DNA of 45,654 nucleotides from an uncultured Clostridia bacterium (GTDB taxonomy: Bacteria > Bacillota > Clostridia > Oscillospirales > Oscillospiraceae): assembly GCA_947367115.1 (NCBI GenBank), contig CANBCW010000009.1, positions 1-45,654 of the forward strand, written 5' to 3'. This document shows, one piece after another, positions 14,204 to 22,103 of the stretch. Numbering within the stretch: the first letter of the stretch is position 1; the number at the start of each line of letters is the position of its first letter. Position numbers and translations under genes: made by a program. The notes under the pieces were generated by a model. It made no database searches, was not told the origin of the DNA, and was given only the letters and a program-made list of their open reading frames with translations.

Positions 14204-15589
14204 ATGGAAAATATCAAACAAAACAAAATGGCAACCGAGCCTGTCAAGAAACTATTTTGGAAGATGGGTTTGCCGATGATCATATCCATGGTCTTGCAGG
14301 CCCTTTACAACGTCGTTGACAGTATTTTCGTTGCCAATATGGAAGGCACCGGTGCGCTTGCAAACGAAGCACTCACGATTGCGTTCCCGATTCAAATCAT
14401 GATCATAGCCATCGGTGTTGGAACAGGCGTGGGCTTGAATGCTTTGCTTTCCATGAGCCTTGGCGAAAAGAACGGAGAAAAGGTTAACACCGTGGCAGGA
14501 AACGGTATCTTCCTTTGTCTTGTCATTTACGCCGTATTTCTCTTGTTTGGCCTGTTCCTTGCCAAGTGGTTTATCGGTCTGTTTACCGATAACGCTGCTG
14601 TTCTGACGATGGGAACGAATTATCTTCGCATTTGCACCTGCTTTTCGCTCGGTGCGATAGGCTTTAATATTTACGAGCGTTTTCTGCAGGCAACTGGCAA
14701 GACCGTTTGCTCTACGATTGCCCAGATTTCGGGGGCAGTTGCCAATATCGTACTTGACTATGTATTTATCTTTCCGCTTGATATGGGCGTTGAAGGTGCA
14801 GCTTGGGCAACGATCATTGGTCAGTTTATCTCAATGTTCGTTGCAATGGCATTCCATTATTTTAGTAATAAAGAGATTGGCGGCAGCCCTAAATATATCA
14901 AACCGAACGGTGCGATTATCAAGGCGGTTTACAGGATCGGTGCTTCCGCTGCTTTGATGCAGGCTTTCCTGTCGGTGATGATGGCGGGAGTAAACGCCAT
15001 ACTCGGAAGCGCAAACGTCGATTCCACCATTCTGGTCGGCTCATTTGGTATCTACTACAAAATTCAGCAGATTGCCTTGTTTTCCGCGTTTGGTCTGTCC
15101 AACACAATGATTACGGTTCTTTCCTTCAACTATGGTATGAAGAACAAAGAAAGAGCAGAAGCATGTGTAAAATGCGGCATTATCGATACCCTTATTACAA
15201 CGCTTGCACTGACGGTACTGTTTGAGATAATTGCAAAACCTCTGTCAATGCTATTCTCCTTGTCGGGCGGTGCATCTGCGGCTCTTGTGGATGTGTGCGC
15301 TATGGCAACAAGAATTGCCAGCCTTGGGTATATCTTTATGGGATTCACAGTTGCCGTGCAAGGTGTTTTGCAGGCACTTGGATATGCAGGTAAGCCTTTA
15401 CTGCTCTCCTTCTTCCGCTTGATTTTATTTGTTTTCCCGATTGCCTATCTGTTCACCTTATCGACAAACGTACTGAACCTGGTTTGGTGGACCTTCCCGA
15501 TTGCCGAAGCGCTGACCTGCATTTTTGCATATATCTTCTTAAAAAACGTAATGAAGAATAAAATTGATACGATTTCTACCGGTAAATGA
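14204..15589 (+). CDS. MATE family multidrug/cation antiporter (second copy)
   Basis: 461 aa, about 12 membrane helices. It begins KLFWKMGLPMIISMVLQALYN, with the VVDSIFVANMEG segment and GVGTGVGLNALLSMSLGE typical of NorM/MepA-like MATE proteins. AGGAGG at 14192-14197 serves the ATG at 14204. It is divergent from the marR operon and has its own promoter and a long leader hairpin, which suggests separate control. Presence of two unlike MATE pumps in a 9-kb element points to a protective cargo. Confidence 0.88.
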   Translation: MENIKQNKMATEPVKKLFWKMGLPMIISMVLQALYNVVDSIFVANMEGTGALANEALTIAFPIQIMIIAIGVGTGVGLNALLSMSLGEKNGEKVNTVAGNGIFLCLVIYAVFLLFGLFLAKWFIGLFTDNAAVLTMGTNYLRICTCFSLGAIGFNIYERFLQATGKTVCSTIAQISGAVANIVLDYVFIFPLDMGVEGAAWATIIGQFISMFVAMAFHYFSNKEIGGSPKYIKPNGAIIKAVYRIGASAALMQAFLSVMMAGVNAILGSANVDSTILVGSFGIYYKIQQIALFSAFGLSNTMITVLSFNYGMKNKERAEACVKCGIIDTLITTLALTVLFEIIAKPLSMLFSLSGGASAALVDVCAMATRIASLGYIFMGFTVAVQGVLQALGYAGKPLLLSFFRLILFVFPIAYLFTLSTNVLNLVWWTFPIAEALTCIFAYIFLKNVMKNKIDTISTGK

Positions 15590-15594
15590 TTGTT

Positions 15595-15617
15595 AGGGCT
15601 GATGAAAAATCAGCCCT
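15595..15617 (+). terminator. Terminator after the second MATE gene
   Basis: 9-bp stem AGGGCTGAT/ATCAGCCCT with a GAAAA loop; moderate T content downstream. Confidence 0.65.
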
Positions 15618-15673
15618 GAAATGTTTATTAGCAAATAACATCCCCCCTTTCATCTTGTCGGTACGCTACTGGC

Positions 15674-15704
15674 GGAATAGCGGACTTGCCGCTGTTCATA
15701 TAGT
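15674..15704 (+). promoter_or_regulatory. Candidate sigma-E-like promoter of the recombinase operon
   Basis: CATATAGT (15697-15704) differs by one base from the sigma-E -10 CATACANT; GGAATAG (15674-15680) lies 16 bp upstream, a little wide for sigma-E. No good sigma-A promoter is seen between the MATE terminator and the small ORF. A short hairpin AGCGG-ACTTG-CCGCT (15679-15693) overlaps the spacer. Weak evidence by sequence alone. Confidence 0.3.
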
Positions 15705-15731
15705 GTAGTACCAACTGGAAAGGAGTAGATT

Positions 15732-15884
15732 ATGGCAGAAAACGAAAAAACTACAATCGTTTGTAAAAGTGTTTTCAAAAGCGGCGAAAGCACTACCACG
15801 GATCGAGAATTCACAGACAAGTGGATCGAACTGGTCAATACTTTGGAAAAAGGCAAAGGTGCTGCCTTTCCCGAAAACACATGA
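15732..15884 (+). CDS. 50-aa protein coupled to the recombinase; candidate excision factor
   Basis: The 50-codon frame begins MAENEKTTIVCKSVF and ends GAAFPENT, with AAAGGAG seven bases before the ATG. Its stop overlaps the recombinase start (ATGA). It contains a beta-strand-like TTIVCKSVFKSG stretch and a helix TDREFTDKWIELVNTLEK. Small proteins encoded next to clostridial serine recombinases include TnpW-type proteins, which it loosely resembles, and the recombination directionality factors needed for skin excision. Either is plausible; the role is an inference from position and size. Confidence 0.6.
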   Translation: MAENEKTTIVCKSVFKSGESTTTDREFTDKWIELVNTLEKGKGAAFPENT

Positions 15885-17437
15885 CAAAAGCAGCTATTTA
15901 TTGCCGCTTATCCGAAGAAGATCGAAACAAGCAAGAAGAGACCGACGATTCAGGCAGCATCCAAAACCAAAAGGCAATGCTGGTGCAATACGCGGCTTCT
16001 CAGGGGTGGGAAATTTACTGTATTTACAGCGACGATGACTATGCCGGTGCGGACAGGCGCCGGCCGGAATTCAACCGTCTGCTGCAGGACGCGGAAGCGA
16101 AAAAGTTTGATATTGTCCTCTGCAAGACGCAATCCCGGTTCACCCGTGAACTGGAGCTGGTGGAAAAGTACATCCACGGTTTGTTCCCAGTATGGGGCAT
16201 CCGCTTTATCAGTATCGTGGACAATGCCGATACCGCCAACAAGGGCAACAAAAAGTCCCGCCAGATCAACGGCCTTGTGAACGAGTGGTACCTGGAGGAT
16301 ATGTCCGACAACATCCGCAGCGTTCTTAAAAACCGGCGGGAAAATGGTTTCCATATCGGTGCCTTTGCCCTTTATGGGTACAAAAAGGATCCCGACCAAA
16401 AGGGGCATCTGATCATCGACGAGGAAGCCGCCGCCGTCGTCCGCGAGGTGTTCACCCTCTTCTCCCAAGGCTACGGCAAGACTGCGATCGCCCGTATGCT
16501 CAACGACAGGGGCATCCCCAATCCAACCGAATACAAGCGTCTGAAAGGACTGCGCTACAAACAGCCAACCGCCAAGAACAGCACCCTTTGGAAGTACTGT
16601 GCGATTTCCAATATGCTGACGAACGAAATTTATATTGGCAACATGGTGCAGGGTAAGTACGGCAGTATTTCCTATAAGACCAAGCAGAACAAGCCCCGCC
16701 CCAAAGAAAAATGGTACGTCGTTGAGGGAACGCACGAACCCATCATCGACCGCGAACTTTGGGACAGAGTGCAGAAGATGGTGCAAGCGCGGGCGAAGCC
16801 TTTTGACGTTGGCACTATCGGTCTGTTTGCAAGGAAAGCCCGCTGTGCCAATTGTGGATATGTGATGCGTTCCTCCAAGAATCGTGGCAAGCATTATCTG
16901 CAATGCTCTAACCGTCACGTGGCGAAGGATGCCTGCATCGGCTCCTTTATCTCGGTTGACAAGCTGGAGCAGATGGTAATTGATGAGCTGAAGCGACTTT
17001 CCGCGGAGTATCTGAACAAGGACGATTTGGAAAGGAAGATCGCATTCGCGGGCAACCTGCAATCGCAGAAAGACAGTATTCTCAAAAATATTGCTTCCTA
17101 TGAGAAGCGTGTTGCGGAACTGTCTAAAGGTATTCGGGAACTGTACATGGATAAAGTCAAGGGTCTGATCAGCGGTGCTGACTATGCAGAGATGTCCAAG
17201 GGCTTTCTCGATGACCGTGCCCGCCTTGAAAAACTGATTTCGATTGGACGCAGACAGATTGAAGAAATCGATGTACAAATCGAAGTCGGAGATAATCGTC
17301 GGGAGATTACCCAGCGTTACACAAACCTCAAACACCTGAACCGGGAGATGGTTGAGATTCTTATCGACTACATTTCCGTGGGCAAGAGAATCAAAGGAAC
17401 AAGAGAGGTTCCAATCACGATTCATTGGGCGTTTTGA
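15881..17437 (+). CDS. Large serine recombinase of the cotJC element
   Basis: 518 aa from the ATG at 15881. Resolvase-type catalytic domain (~1-150): AAIYCRLSEED with the nucleophile Ser near residue 10, and TQSRFTREL with catalytic arginines. A Recombinase domain (~165-270) follows (FALYGYKKDP, EVFTLFSQGYGKTAIARMLN), then a zinc ribbon with CANCGYVMRS...CSNRH...C (~325-360), a coiled coil (~390-470) and a C-terminal tail. This is the SpoIVCA/TnpX/phiC31 class that joins attL and attR when helped by a directionality factor. The stop codon at 17437 abuts the predicted attP arm. Being at one end of an element that splits a sporulation gene, it is the analogue of SpoIVCA of the sigK skin element. 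Confidence 0.93.
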   Translation: MTKAAIYCRLSEEDRNKQEETDDSGSIQNQKAMLVQYAASQGWEIYCIYSDDDYAGADRRRPEFNRLLQDAEAKKFDIVLCKTQSRFTRELELVEKYIHGLFPVWGIRFISIVDNADTANKGNKKSRQINGLVNEWYLEDMSDNIRSVLKNRRENGFHIGAFALYGYKKDPDQKGHLIIDEEAAAVVREVFTLFSQGYGKTAIARMLNDRGIPNPTEYKRLKGLRYKQPTAKNSTLWKYCAISNMLTNEIYIGNMVQGKYGSISYKTKQNKPRPKEKWYVVEGTHEPIIDRELWDRVQKMVQARAKPFDVGTIGLFARKARCANCGYVMRSSKNRGKHYLQCSNRHVAKDACIGSFISVDKLEQMVIDELKRLSAEYLNKDDLERKIAFAGNLQSQKDSILKNIASYEKRVAELSKGIRELYMDKVKGLISGADYAEMSKGFLDDRARLEKLISIGRRQIEEIDVQIEVGDNRREITQRYTNLKHLNREMVEILIDYISVGKRIKGTREVPITIHWAF

Positions 17438-17487
17438 GGTTGCACTTTTGACGTTGCAGCAGAACAGAAGGCTCGCGTCACATACGA
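17438..17487. other. attR of the cotJC element
   Basis: Right junction: 24-bp element arm 17438-17461 beginning GGTTGCAC and ending TTGCAGCA, crossover GA 17462-17463, then cotJC sequence. The arm mirrors 8000-8023. Confidence 0.75.
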
Positions 17488-17653
17488 TAACATCCTGCGG
17501 CTGTCCGATGACCCGGATGTGAACGATGTGATCAAATTCCTGCGGGAGCGGGAGATCGTCCACTTCCAGCGCTTCGGAGAAGCCATGCAGCTTTTACGCG
17601 AAAAGCTCAACCAAAAGAACGTCTATTTTATGAATCCGGCATTTGATATTTAA
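17462..17653 (+). pseudogene. cotJC: cotJC, detached 3' part
   Basis: 63 codons plus stop, read EQKARVTYDNILRLSDDPDV through REREIVHFQRFGE to MNPAFDI. No start or ribosome site of its own. It continues CotJC exactly where the 5' part at 7593-7997 stops, and supplies metal ligands E136 and H169 of the restored protein. The 33-residue spacing between them equals that of E148 and H181 in L. plantarum manganese catalase. The frame is open with no decay, which argues that the gene is kept under selection and is restored by excision. Confidence 0.92.
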
Positions 17654-17654
17654 A

Positions 17655-17687
17655 AAAGTGGCTGCCGCGTACTGCGGCAGCCACTTT
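17655..17687. terminator. Bidirectional terminator of cotJC and asnA
   Basis: Perfect 14-bp stem AAAGTGGCTGCCGC/GCGGCAGCCACTTT with loop GTACT, between convergent cotJC and asnA. It is the native cotJ terminator on the far side of the element. Confidence 0.8.
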
Positions 17688-17692
17688 ACCTA

Positions 17693-18700
17693 TTACAGCA
17701 GGGGAATTCCGGCCTTTTCACATTCGTCCATGGTGTTCTGATCCCAGACGCTGGACTGAACCTCGCCAATGTGGGCGCATCCCATCATCAGCATACTCAA
17801 GCGGGACTGACCGATACCGCCGCCGATGGTCAGGGGCAGCTCATCGTTTAGAAGCATCTTATGGAACGGCAGCTCCCGGCGGTCATCACAGCCAGCCAGC
17901 GTAAGCTGACGGTCAAGGGATTCCGCGTCGACACGAATGCCCATGGAGGAGATCTCCAGCGCACGGCCCAGAACATCGTCCCAGAAGAAAATATCGCAGT
18001 TCAGGTTCCAGTCATCGTAGTCCGGCGCGCGGCCGTCATGGGGCTTGCCGGAACGGAGCTTACCGCCAATCTGCATGATACAGGCGGTGGGGTTCTCCTT
18101 CACGAAGGCATCTTCACGCTCGTGGCCAGTCATGTTGGGATACATGTATTCCAGCTCCTGAGTCGTAACAAAGGCCACTTCCCTACTCAAATTCACACGG
18201 AGCTGCGGGTAACGCACATGAAGCCGGTCATTGGTATTGCAAATGGCACCGACAATGGCACGGACAATCAGCTTCAGGTAGTCCAAATTGCGGTTTTCCC
18301 GGGTAATAACTTTTTCCCAGTCCCACTGGTCGACGTAAATCGAGTGAACATTGTCCAGATCCTCGTCACGCCGAATTGCGTTCATATCGGTGTACAGACC
18401 GTTTCCAACGCCAAAATGATACCGCTTCAGTGCGAGCCGTTTCCATTTTGCCAGAGAATGAACCACCTGAGCATCGTTGCCTACTGCGGGAACATCAAAG
18501 GAAACAGGCCGCTCGTAGCCGTTCAGATTATCGTTCAGACCGGAATCGGCTGTAACGAAAAGCGGTGCGGAAACACGCTTCAGATTCAACGCGCCAGAAA
18601 ATTCATCCTGAAAGGTCTGCTTGATAAAAGCAATGGCACGCTGGGTATCGTATTCGTCCAGCACAGGCTTGTAGCCCTCCGGTATGTAAATTTTGTTCAT
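17693..18700 (-). CDS. asnA: Aspartate--ammonia ligase
   Basis: 335 aa from the ATG at 18700 (AAAGGA upstream); the longer frame overlaps the promoter. Sequence is AsnA throughout: FIKQTFQDEFSGALNL, SGLNDNLNGYERPVSFD, YVDQWDWEKVI (ATP/aspartate site of the class II synthetase-like fold), MQIGGKLRSGKPHDGRAPDYDDW and GGGIGQSRLSMLMM. The enzyme forms asparagine from aspartate and ammonia with ATP hydrolysed to AMP, in the cytoplasm. Length matches the family (~330 aa). Confidence 0.95.
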   Translation of the reverse strand: MNKIYIPEGYKPVLDEYDTQRAIAFIKQTFQDEFSGALNLKRVSAPLFVTADSGLNDNLNGYERPVSFDVPAVGNDAQVVHSLAKWKRLALKRYHFGVGNGLYTDMNAIRRDEDLDNVHSIYVDQWDWEKVITRENRNLDYLKLIVRAIVGAICNTNDRLHVRYPQLRVNLSREVAFVTTQELEYMYPNMTGHEREDAFVKENPTACIMQIGGKLRSGKPHDGRAPDYDDWNLNCDIFFWDDVLGRALEISSMGIRVDAESLDRQLTLAGCDDRRELPFHKMLLNDELPLTIGGGIGQSRLSMLMMGCAHIGEVQSSVWDQNTMDECEKAGIPLL

Positions 18701-18742
18701 GGTAAGTCGCCGTCCTTTCGCTTTGCATGGATCACAGGCTAT

Positions 18743-18770
18743 ATTGTAACGCATTTTTCAGAAAAATCAA
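18743..18770 (-). promoter_or_regulatory. asnA promoter
   Basis: Minus strand TTGATT (18770-18765), 16-bp spacer, TACAAT (18748-18743), 42 bp before the asnA ATG. Confidence 0.5.
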
Positions 18771-18812
18771 GACATACAAGTGTCCACAAGAGCCGCACAG
18801 ACGTATTTTTTA

Positions 18813-18841
18813 TTGATTTACTCCGGTAAATATGGTAAGAT
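18813..18841 (+). promoter_or_regulatory. Promoter of the YdjG-H-I-like cluster
   Basis: TTGATT (18813-18818), 17-bp spacer, TAAGAT (18836-18841) preceded by TG. Ribosome site GAGGAGGG follows. Match to consensus is moderate. Confidence 0.45.
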
Positions 18842-18863
18842 AATGTTATGAGGAGGGATTTGA

Positions 18864-19949
18864 ATGCCAAACACACAAAACGTACTGGAATACAAATGCC
18901 CATGCTGCGGTGCAGGATTGAAATTCAGCAGTGCAGACCAAAAGTTATCCTGCGAGTATTGTGATAATACTTTTGAGCTGGAAGCGGTTCAGGAATATAA
19001 CGACTCACTCAATAAGACCGATACGCAGGAGTTCGATTGGGATGAGCAGCAGAACGCCGAATGGACTGCTGAAGAGCAGGGACAGATGCGCTCTTACATC
19101 TGCAACTCCTGCGGTGGTGAGATCATAACCGACGGCACCACAGCTGCTACCTTCTGCCCCTACTGTGAAAATCCGACGGTGCTTCCCGGCAATGTATCCG
19201 GGGGGCTGCGTCCGGATGCGGTTATTCCGTTTAAAACCACCAAGGAAGACGCTCAAAAAGCCTTCCTGAAGCTATGCCACGGCAAGCCACTGCTTCCCAA
19301 GGATTTCACCAGCAAAAACCGACTTGAAAAAATCTCCGGTGTGTATGTTCCCTTCTGGCTGTATGAATGCACCGGCAATATGGACGGCCAGTATCAAGCT
19401 ACCCGCGTTCACCGCTGGTCGGACGCACATTATATCTATACAAAAACCGATTATTTTATGCTTGGCCGAAGTGCCGAAGCACAATTCACCGGTATCCCGA
19501 TGGATGGCTCCAGCAAAATGGATGACACCATTATGGAATCCATCGAACCCTTTGATATGAGGGATGCCGTAGACTTCAATACCGCATATCTTTCGGGCTT
19601 TTTGGCAGATAAATATGATGTTGAATCAAAAGCGGGTGAAGAGCGGATTCGCCAGCGGGTCGGCAACACGCTTGATGATCTGCTGAGTGATACATTTATG
19701 GGGTATGCTTCTGTGATCCCCACCTCCAAGCAGCTTCGCGTCAACCATAGCAAGGCCAAATATGTACTGCTTCCTGTTTGGATGCTGCACACCAGGTATC
19801 AGGATCAAACGTATGTATTTGCCATGAATGGACAGACAGGAAAAATGACCGGAACACTGCCGATCTGTAAGAAGCGTCAGTGGAGCTGGTTTGCCGGTGT
19901 TGCAGCAGGTGTCGCGCTGATCATCAGCCTTCTTCAGATGATCGTATAA
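18864..19949 (+). CDS. Zinc-ribbon membrane protein, YdjG-like
   Basis: 361 aa. Two zinc ribbons open it: CPCCGAGL...CEYCDNTFE (~11-35) and CNSCGGEI...CPYCENPTVLPG (~80-105). A large conserved cytoplasmic region follows (VIPFKTTKEDAQKAF, KISGVYVPFWLYEC, YVLLPVWMLHTRY), then one C-terminal membrane helix (WFAGVAAGVALIISLLQMIV). The same order of zinc ribbon protein, TPM protein and SPFH protein is seen in ydjG-ydjH-ydjI beside pspA of B. subtilis, so it probably takes part in a membrane-stress assembly. No pspA is visible here. Confidence 0.7.
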   Translation: MPNTQNVLEYKCPCCGAGLKFSSADQKLSCEYCDNTFELEAVQEYNDSLNKTDTQEFDWDEQQNAEWTAEEQGQMRSYICNSCGGEIITDGTTAATFCPYCENPTVLPGNVSGGLRPDAVIPFKTTKEDAQKAFLKLCHGKPLLPKDFTSKNRLEKISGVYVPFWLYECTGNMDGQYQATRVHRWSDAHYIYTKTDYFMLGRSAEAQFTGIPMDGSSKMDDTIMESIEPFDMRDAVDFNTAYLSGFLADKYDVESKAGEERIRQRVGNTLDDLLSDTFMGYASVIPTSKQLRVNHSKAKYVLLPVWMLHTRYQDQTYVFAMNGQTGKMTGTLPICKKRQWSWFAGVAAGVALIISLLQMIV

Positions 19950-19962
19950 GGGGGCGGTACAT

Positions 19963-20739
19963 ATGAAAAAACTGACTTCTTTAATCTTCACCTTCCTGCT
20001 TATCCTTAGCCTGACTTCCCCTGCCTTTGCCGCTGGCGGCCTGCCGAAAATCGCGGATGAAGCCGGCCTTCTGACTACCTATGAAGAGGAAAAACTGGAA
20101 GAACGCGCTCAAATACTTGCGGACAAATATCACATCGATGTGGTGATCCTTACCGTGGATTCGTTGAACGGCAGGAACATTACAGCCTATGCAGACGATT
20201 ATTTCGACTATAACGGCTACGGCATTGGCAGCAATCATTCCGGTGTTCTGCTGATGCTGTCTATGGAATACCGTGACTGGGCTATTTCCACCTGCGGCGA
20301 TGGTATCAAGGCTCTGACCGACTATGGTCAGGAGCAGATCATGGACGATGTTCTGGACTATCTGGGGAATGATGAATACTACGAGGGCTTTCGTGCTTAT
20401 CTTGAGCTGCTGGACGTATATTTTGAAGCCTACGAAAACGGTGAACCCATCGACAAAAGCAGAAACATCGTGTTTGATCTTTTGATTGCGATTGGTATCG
20501 GCGCCTTAGCAGGTTTTATCACCATTACAGTGATGAAATCAGGCATGAAAACTGTAAAGCCCCAGCGCGGAGCCCAGTCCTACGTCACGCAAAATTCCTA
20601 TAAGCTGCGGCACCAACGGGATTTGTACCTATACAGCAAGACTTCTCGTACCCGGAAGGAAAGCAGCTCCTCCGGCGGCAGTTCCACCCACCGCAGCAGC
20701 TCCGGCCGCAGTCACGGCGGCAGCAGAGGCAAATTCTAA
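19963..20739 (+). CDS. TPM-domain membrane protein, YdjH-like
   Basis: 258 aa. Signal peptide 1-23 (ending PAFAAGG). TPM domain (~25-160): KIADEAGLLTTYEEEKLEERAQ, DVVILTVDSLNG, GVLLMLSMEYRDWAISTCGDG. A membrane helix near 170-190 (LLIAIGIGALAGFITITVM), then a cytoplasmic tail of Ser/Gly/Arg low complexity ending GRSHGGSRGKF. TPM domains lie outside the membrane and are linked to photosystem repair in plants and to envelope stress in bacteria. It lies 13 bp after the zinc-ribbon gene in the same operon. Confidence 0.75.
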   Translation: MKKLTSLIFTFLLILSLTSPAFAAGGLPKIADEAGLLTTYEEEKLEERAQILADKYHIDVVILTVDSLNGRNITAYADDYFDYNGYGIGSNHSGVLLMLSMEYRDWAISTCGDGIKALTDYGQEQIMDDVLDYLGNDEYYEGFRAYLELLDVYFEAYENGEPIDKSRNIVFDLLIAIGIGALAGFITITVMKSGMKTVKPQRGAQSYVTQNSYKLRHQRDLYLYSKTSRTRKESSSSGGSSTHRSSSGRSHGGSRGKF

Positions 20740-20772
20740 AACCAATTATAATACATAAAGGAGAAATGAAAA

Positions 20773-22074
20773 ATGGGACTTATTAAAGCAGCACTGGGAT
20801 CCGTATCCACCGTCTTGGGCGATCAGTGGAGAGAGTATTTCTACTGCGACTCCATGAGCACAAACGTTCTGGTATCCAAGGGCACCAAGCGTGTCAGCAG
20901 CAAATCCAGCAACACCAAGGGTTCTGACAACGTCATTTCCAACGGCGCGGTCATCGCAGTCAACGAAGGACAGTGCATGATGATCGTCGAGCAGGGACAG
21001 ATCGTGGAATTTGCCGCCGAGGCAGGCGAATTCACCTGGGATTCCTCCACGGAATCCACCATTTTCTACGGTGGCTTTGGACAGGGACTGAAGGGCAGCT
21101 GGGAAAACTTCAAGCGGCGTTTTACCTTCGGAGGCGATACAGGCAAGGATCAGAGAGTCTACTTCTTCAACACGAAGGAGATCATGGGCAACAAATACGG
21201 CACCCCCAATCCCCTGTCCGTGCGCATTGTTGATAAGAACATCGGTCTGGATCGTCTCATCGACCTGCGCTGCAACGGCGAATATTCCTATAAGATCAGT
21301 GACCCCATGCTGTTCTATAAAAATGTGTGCGGTAATGTGACCGATACTTATACCCGTGACAATCTGGATTCTCAACTCAAATCTGAGTTCATCACTGCCT
21401 TGACCCCGGCCTTTGCTAAGCTATCCTGTCAGGGTGTTGCGGTTCATGAACTGTTGGGTCATACTCTGGACATCTCCGATGCGATCAATGATACCCTTTC
21501 CGACCGTTGGAGCGGCCTGCGCGGCATCAGCGTAGTATCCGTAGGCGTGAACCCCTCCGTTGCCCCCGAGGATCTGAAGAAGATCAAGGAGCTGCAGGAT
21601 GCAGCCACCCTGCGCGATCCCAGCATGGCCGCAGCGACCATCACCGGTGCTCAGGCAGAGGCTATGAAGACCGCGGCCGGCAATAAGGCGGGTGCTATGA
21701 TGGGCTTTATGGGCATGAACATGGCACAGATGGCTGGCGGCATGGATGCCAACACCTTATATCAAATGGGGCAGCAGCGCAGCAGCGTGGCTCCCTCCCC
21801 TGCCCCTGCCAACCACGGCTGGAAGTGCAGCTGCGGCGCAGAGAACACCGGCAAATTCTGCACGGAGTGCGGAGCACCGCAGGTGACCGGCTGGACCTGT
21901 TCCTGCGGCAGTGTCAACAAGGGAAAGTTCTGCCCCCAGTGCGGTGCCAAAAAGCCCGCAGAAGCGCCCCTGTACCGCTGCGACAAGTGCGGCTGGGAGC
22001 CGGAAGATCCCAAGAATCCCCCCAAGTTCTGCCCCGAATGCGGTGACAAGTTCAACGAGAGCGATATCCACTAA
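20773..22074 (+). CDS. SPFH-domain protein with C-terminal zinc ribbons, YdjI-like
   Basis: 433 aa. N-terminal SPFH (virion core protein/YdjI type) domain ~1-290, with GAVIAVNEGQCMMIVEQGQIVEF and SGLRGISVVSVGVN-type strands. A Met/Ala-rich linker follows (~300-330), then three short zinc ribbons: WKCSCGAENTGKFCTECGA, WTCSCGSVNKGKFCPQCGA and a last CDKCGW...CPECGDKF. SPFH proteins form cage-like membrane scaffolds; YdjI recruits PspA to the membrane in B. subtilis. AAAGGAG precedes the ATG. No PspA homologue is seen in this window, so its partner is elsewhere or different. Confidence 0.8.
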   Translation: MGLIKAALGSVSTVLGDQWREYFYCDSMSTNVLVSKGTKRVSSKSSNTKGSDNVISNGAVIAVNEGQCMMIVEQGQIVEFAAEAGEFTWDSSTESTIFYGGFGQGLKGSWENFKRRFTFGGDTGKDQRVYFFNTKEIMGNKYGTPNPLSVRIVDKNIGLDRLIDLRCNGEYSYKISDPMLFYKNVCGNVTDTYTRDNLDSQLKSEFITALTPAFAKLSCQGVAVHELLGHTLDISDAINDTLSDRWSGLRGISVVSVGVNPSVAPEDLKKIKELQDAATLRDPSMAAATITGAQAEAMKTAAGNKAGAMMGFMGMNMAQMAGGMDANTLYQMGQQRSSVAPSPAPANHGWKCSCGAENTGKFCTECGAPQVTGWTCSCGSVNKGKFCPQCGAKKPAEAPLYRCDKCGWEPEDPKNPPKFCPECGDKFNESDIH

Positions 22075-22103
22075 AAGCTGGCTTTGCAGCAGGAGGTCTG
22101 ACT

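Larger units (their letters stand above)
7998..17463. mobile_element. 9.46-kb skin-like intervening element in cotJC
   Basis: The element separates the two halves of cotJC. Its ends share TTGCAGCAGA (7990-7999 and 17454-17463). Recombination at the GA dinucleotide (7998-7999, 17462-17463) would release a 9,464-bp circle and restore cotJC in frame. The reciprocal (attP) junction is a 50-bp imperfect palindrome, 18 of 24 positions symmetric around GA. The right end carries a large serine recombinase whose stop codon abuts the attP arm. No phage structural or conjugation genes are present. Cargo from left to right: DUF1893 protein, aldo/keto reductase, hypothetical, Ogt, EamA transporter, MATE, cytidylate-kinase-like, MarR, MATE, a small ORF and the recombinase. 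This is the plan of sigK-skin elements; regulated excision is inferred. Confidence 0.88.

Noticed and set aside
7998..17463. Element as a degenerate prophage or conjugative transposon
   Set aside because: No capsid, tail, terminase, relaxase or conjugation genes; only recombinase, a small ORF and metabolic/efflux cargo.
15950..17563. 537-codon open frame on the minus strand across the serine recombinase
   Set aside because: It mirrors the recombinase codons, has no family match or ribosome site, and covers the att junction; the recombinase on the plus strand is certain.
17861..18829. 322-codon plus-strand frame opposite asnA
   Set aside because: Antisense shadow of a well-conserved gene; no recognisable protein.
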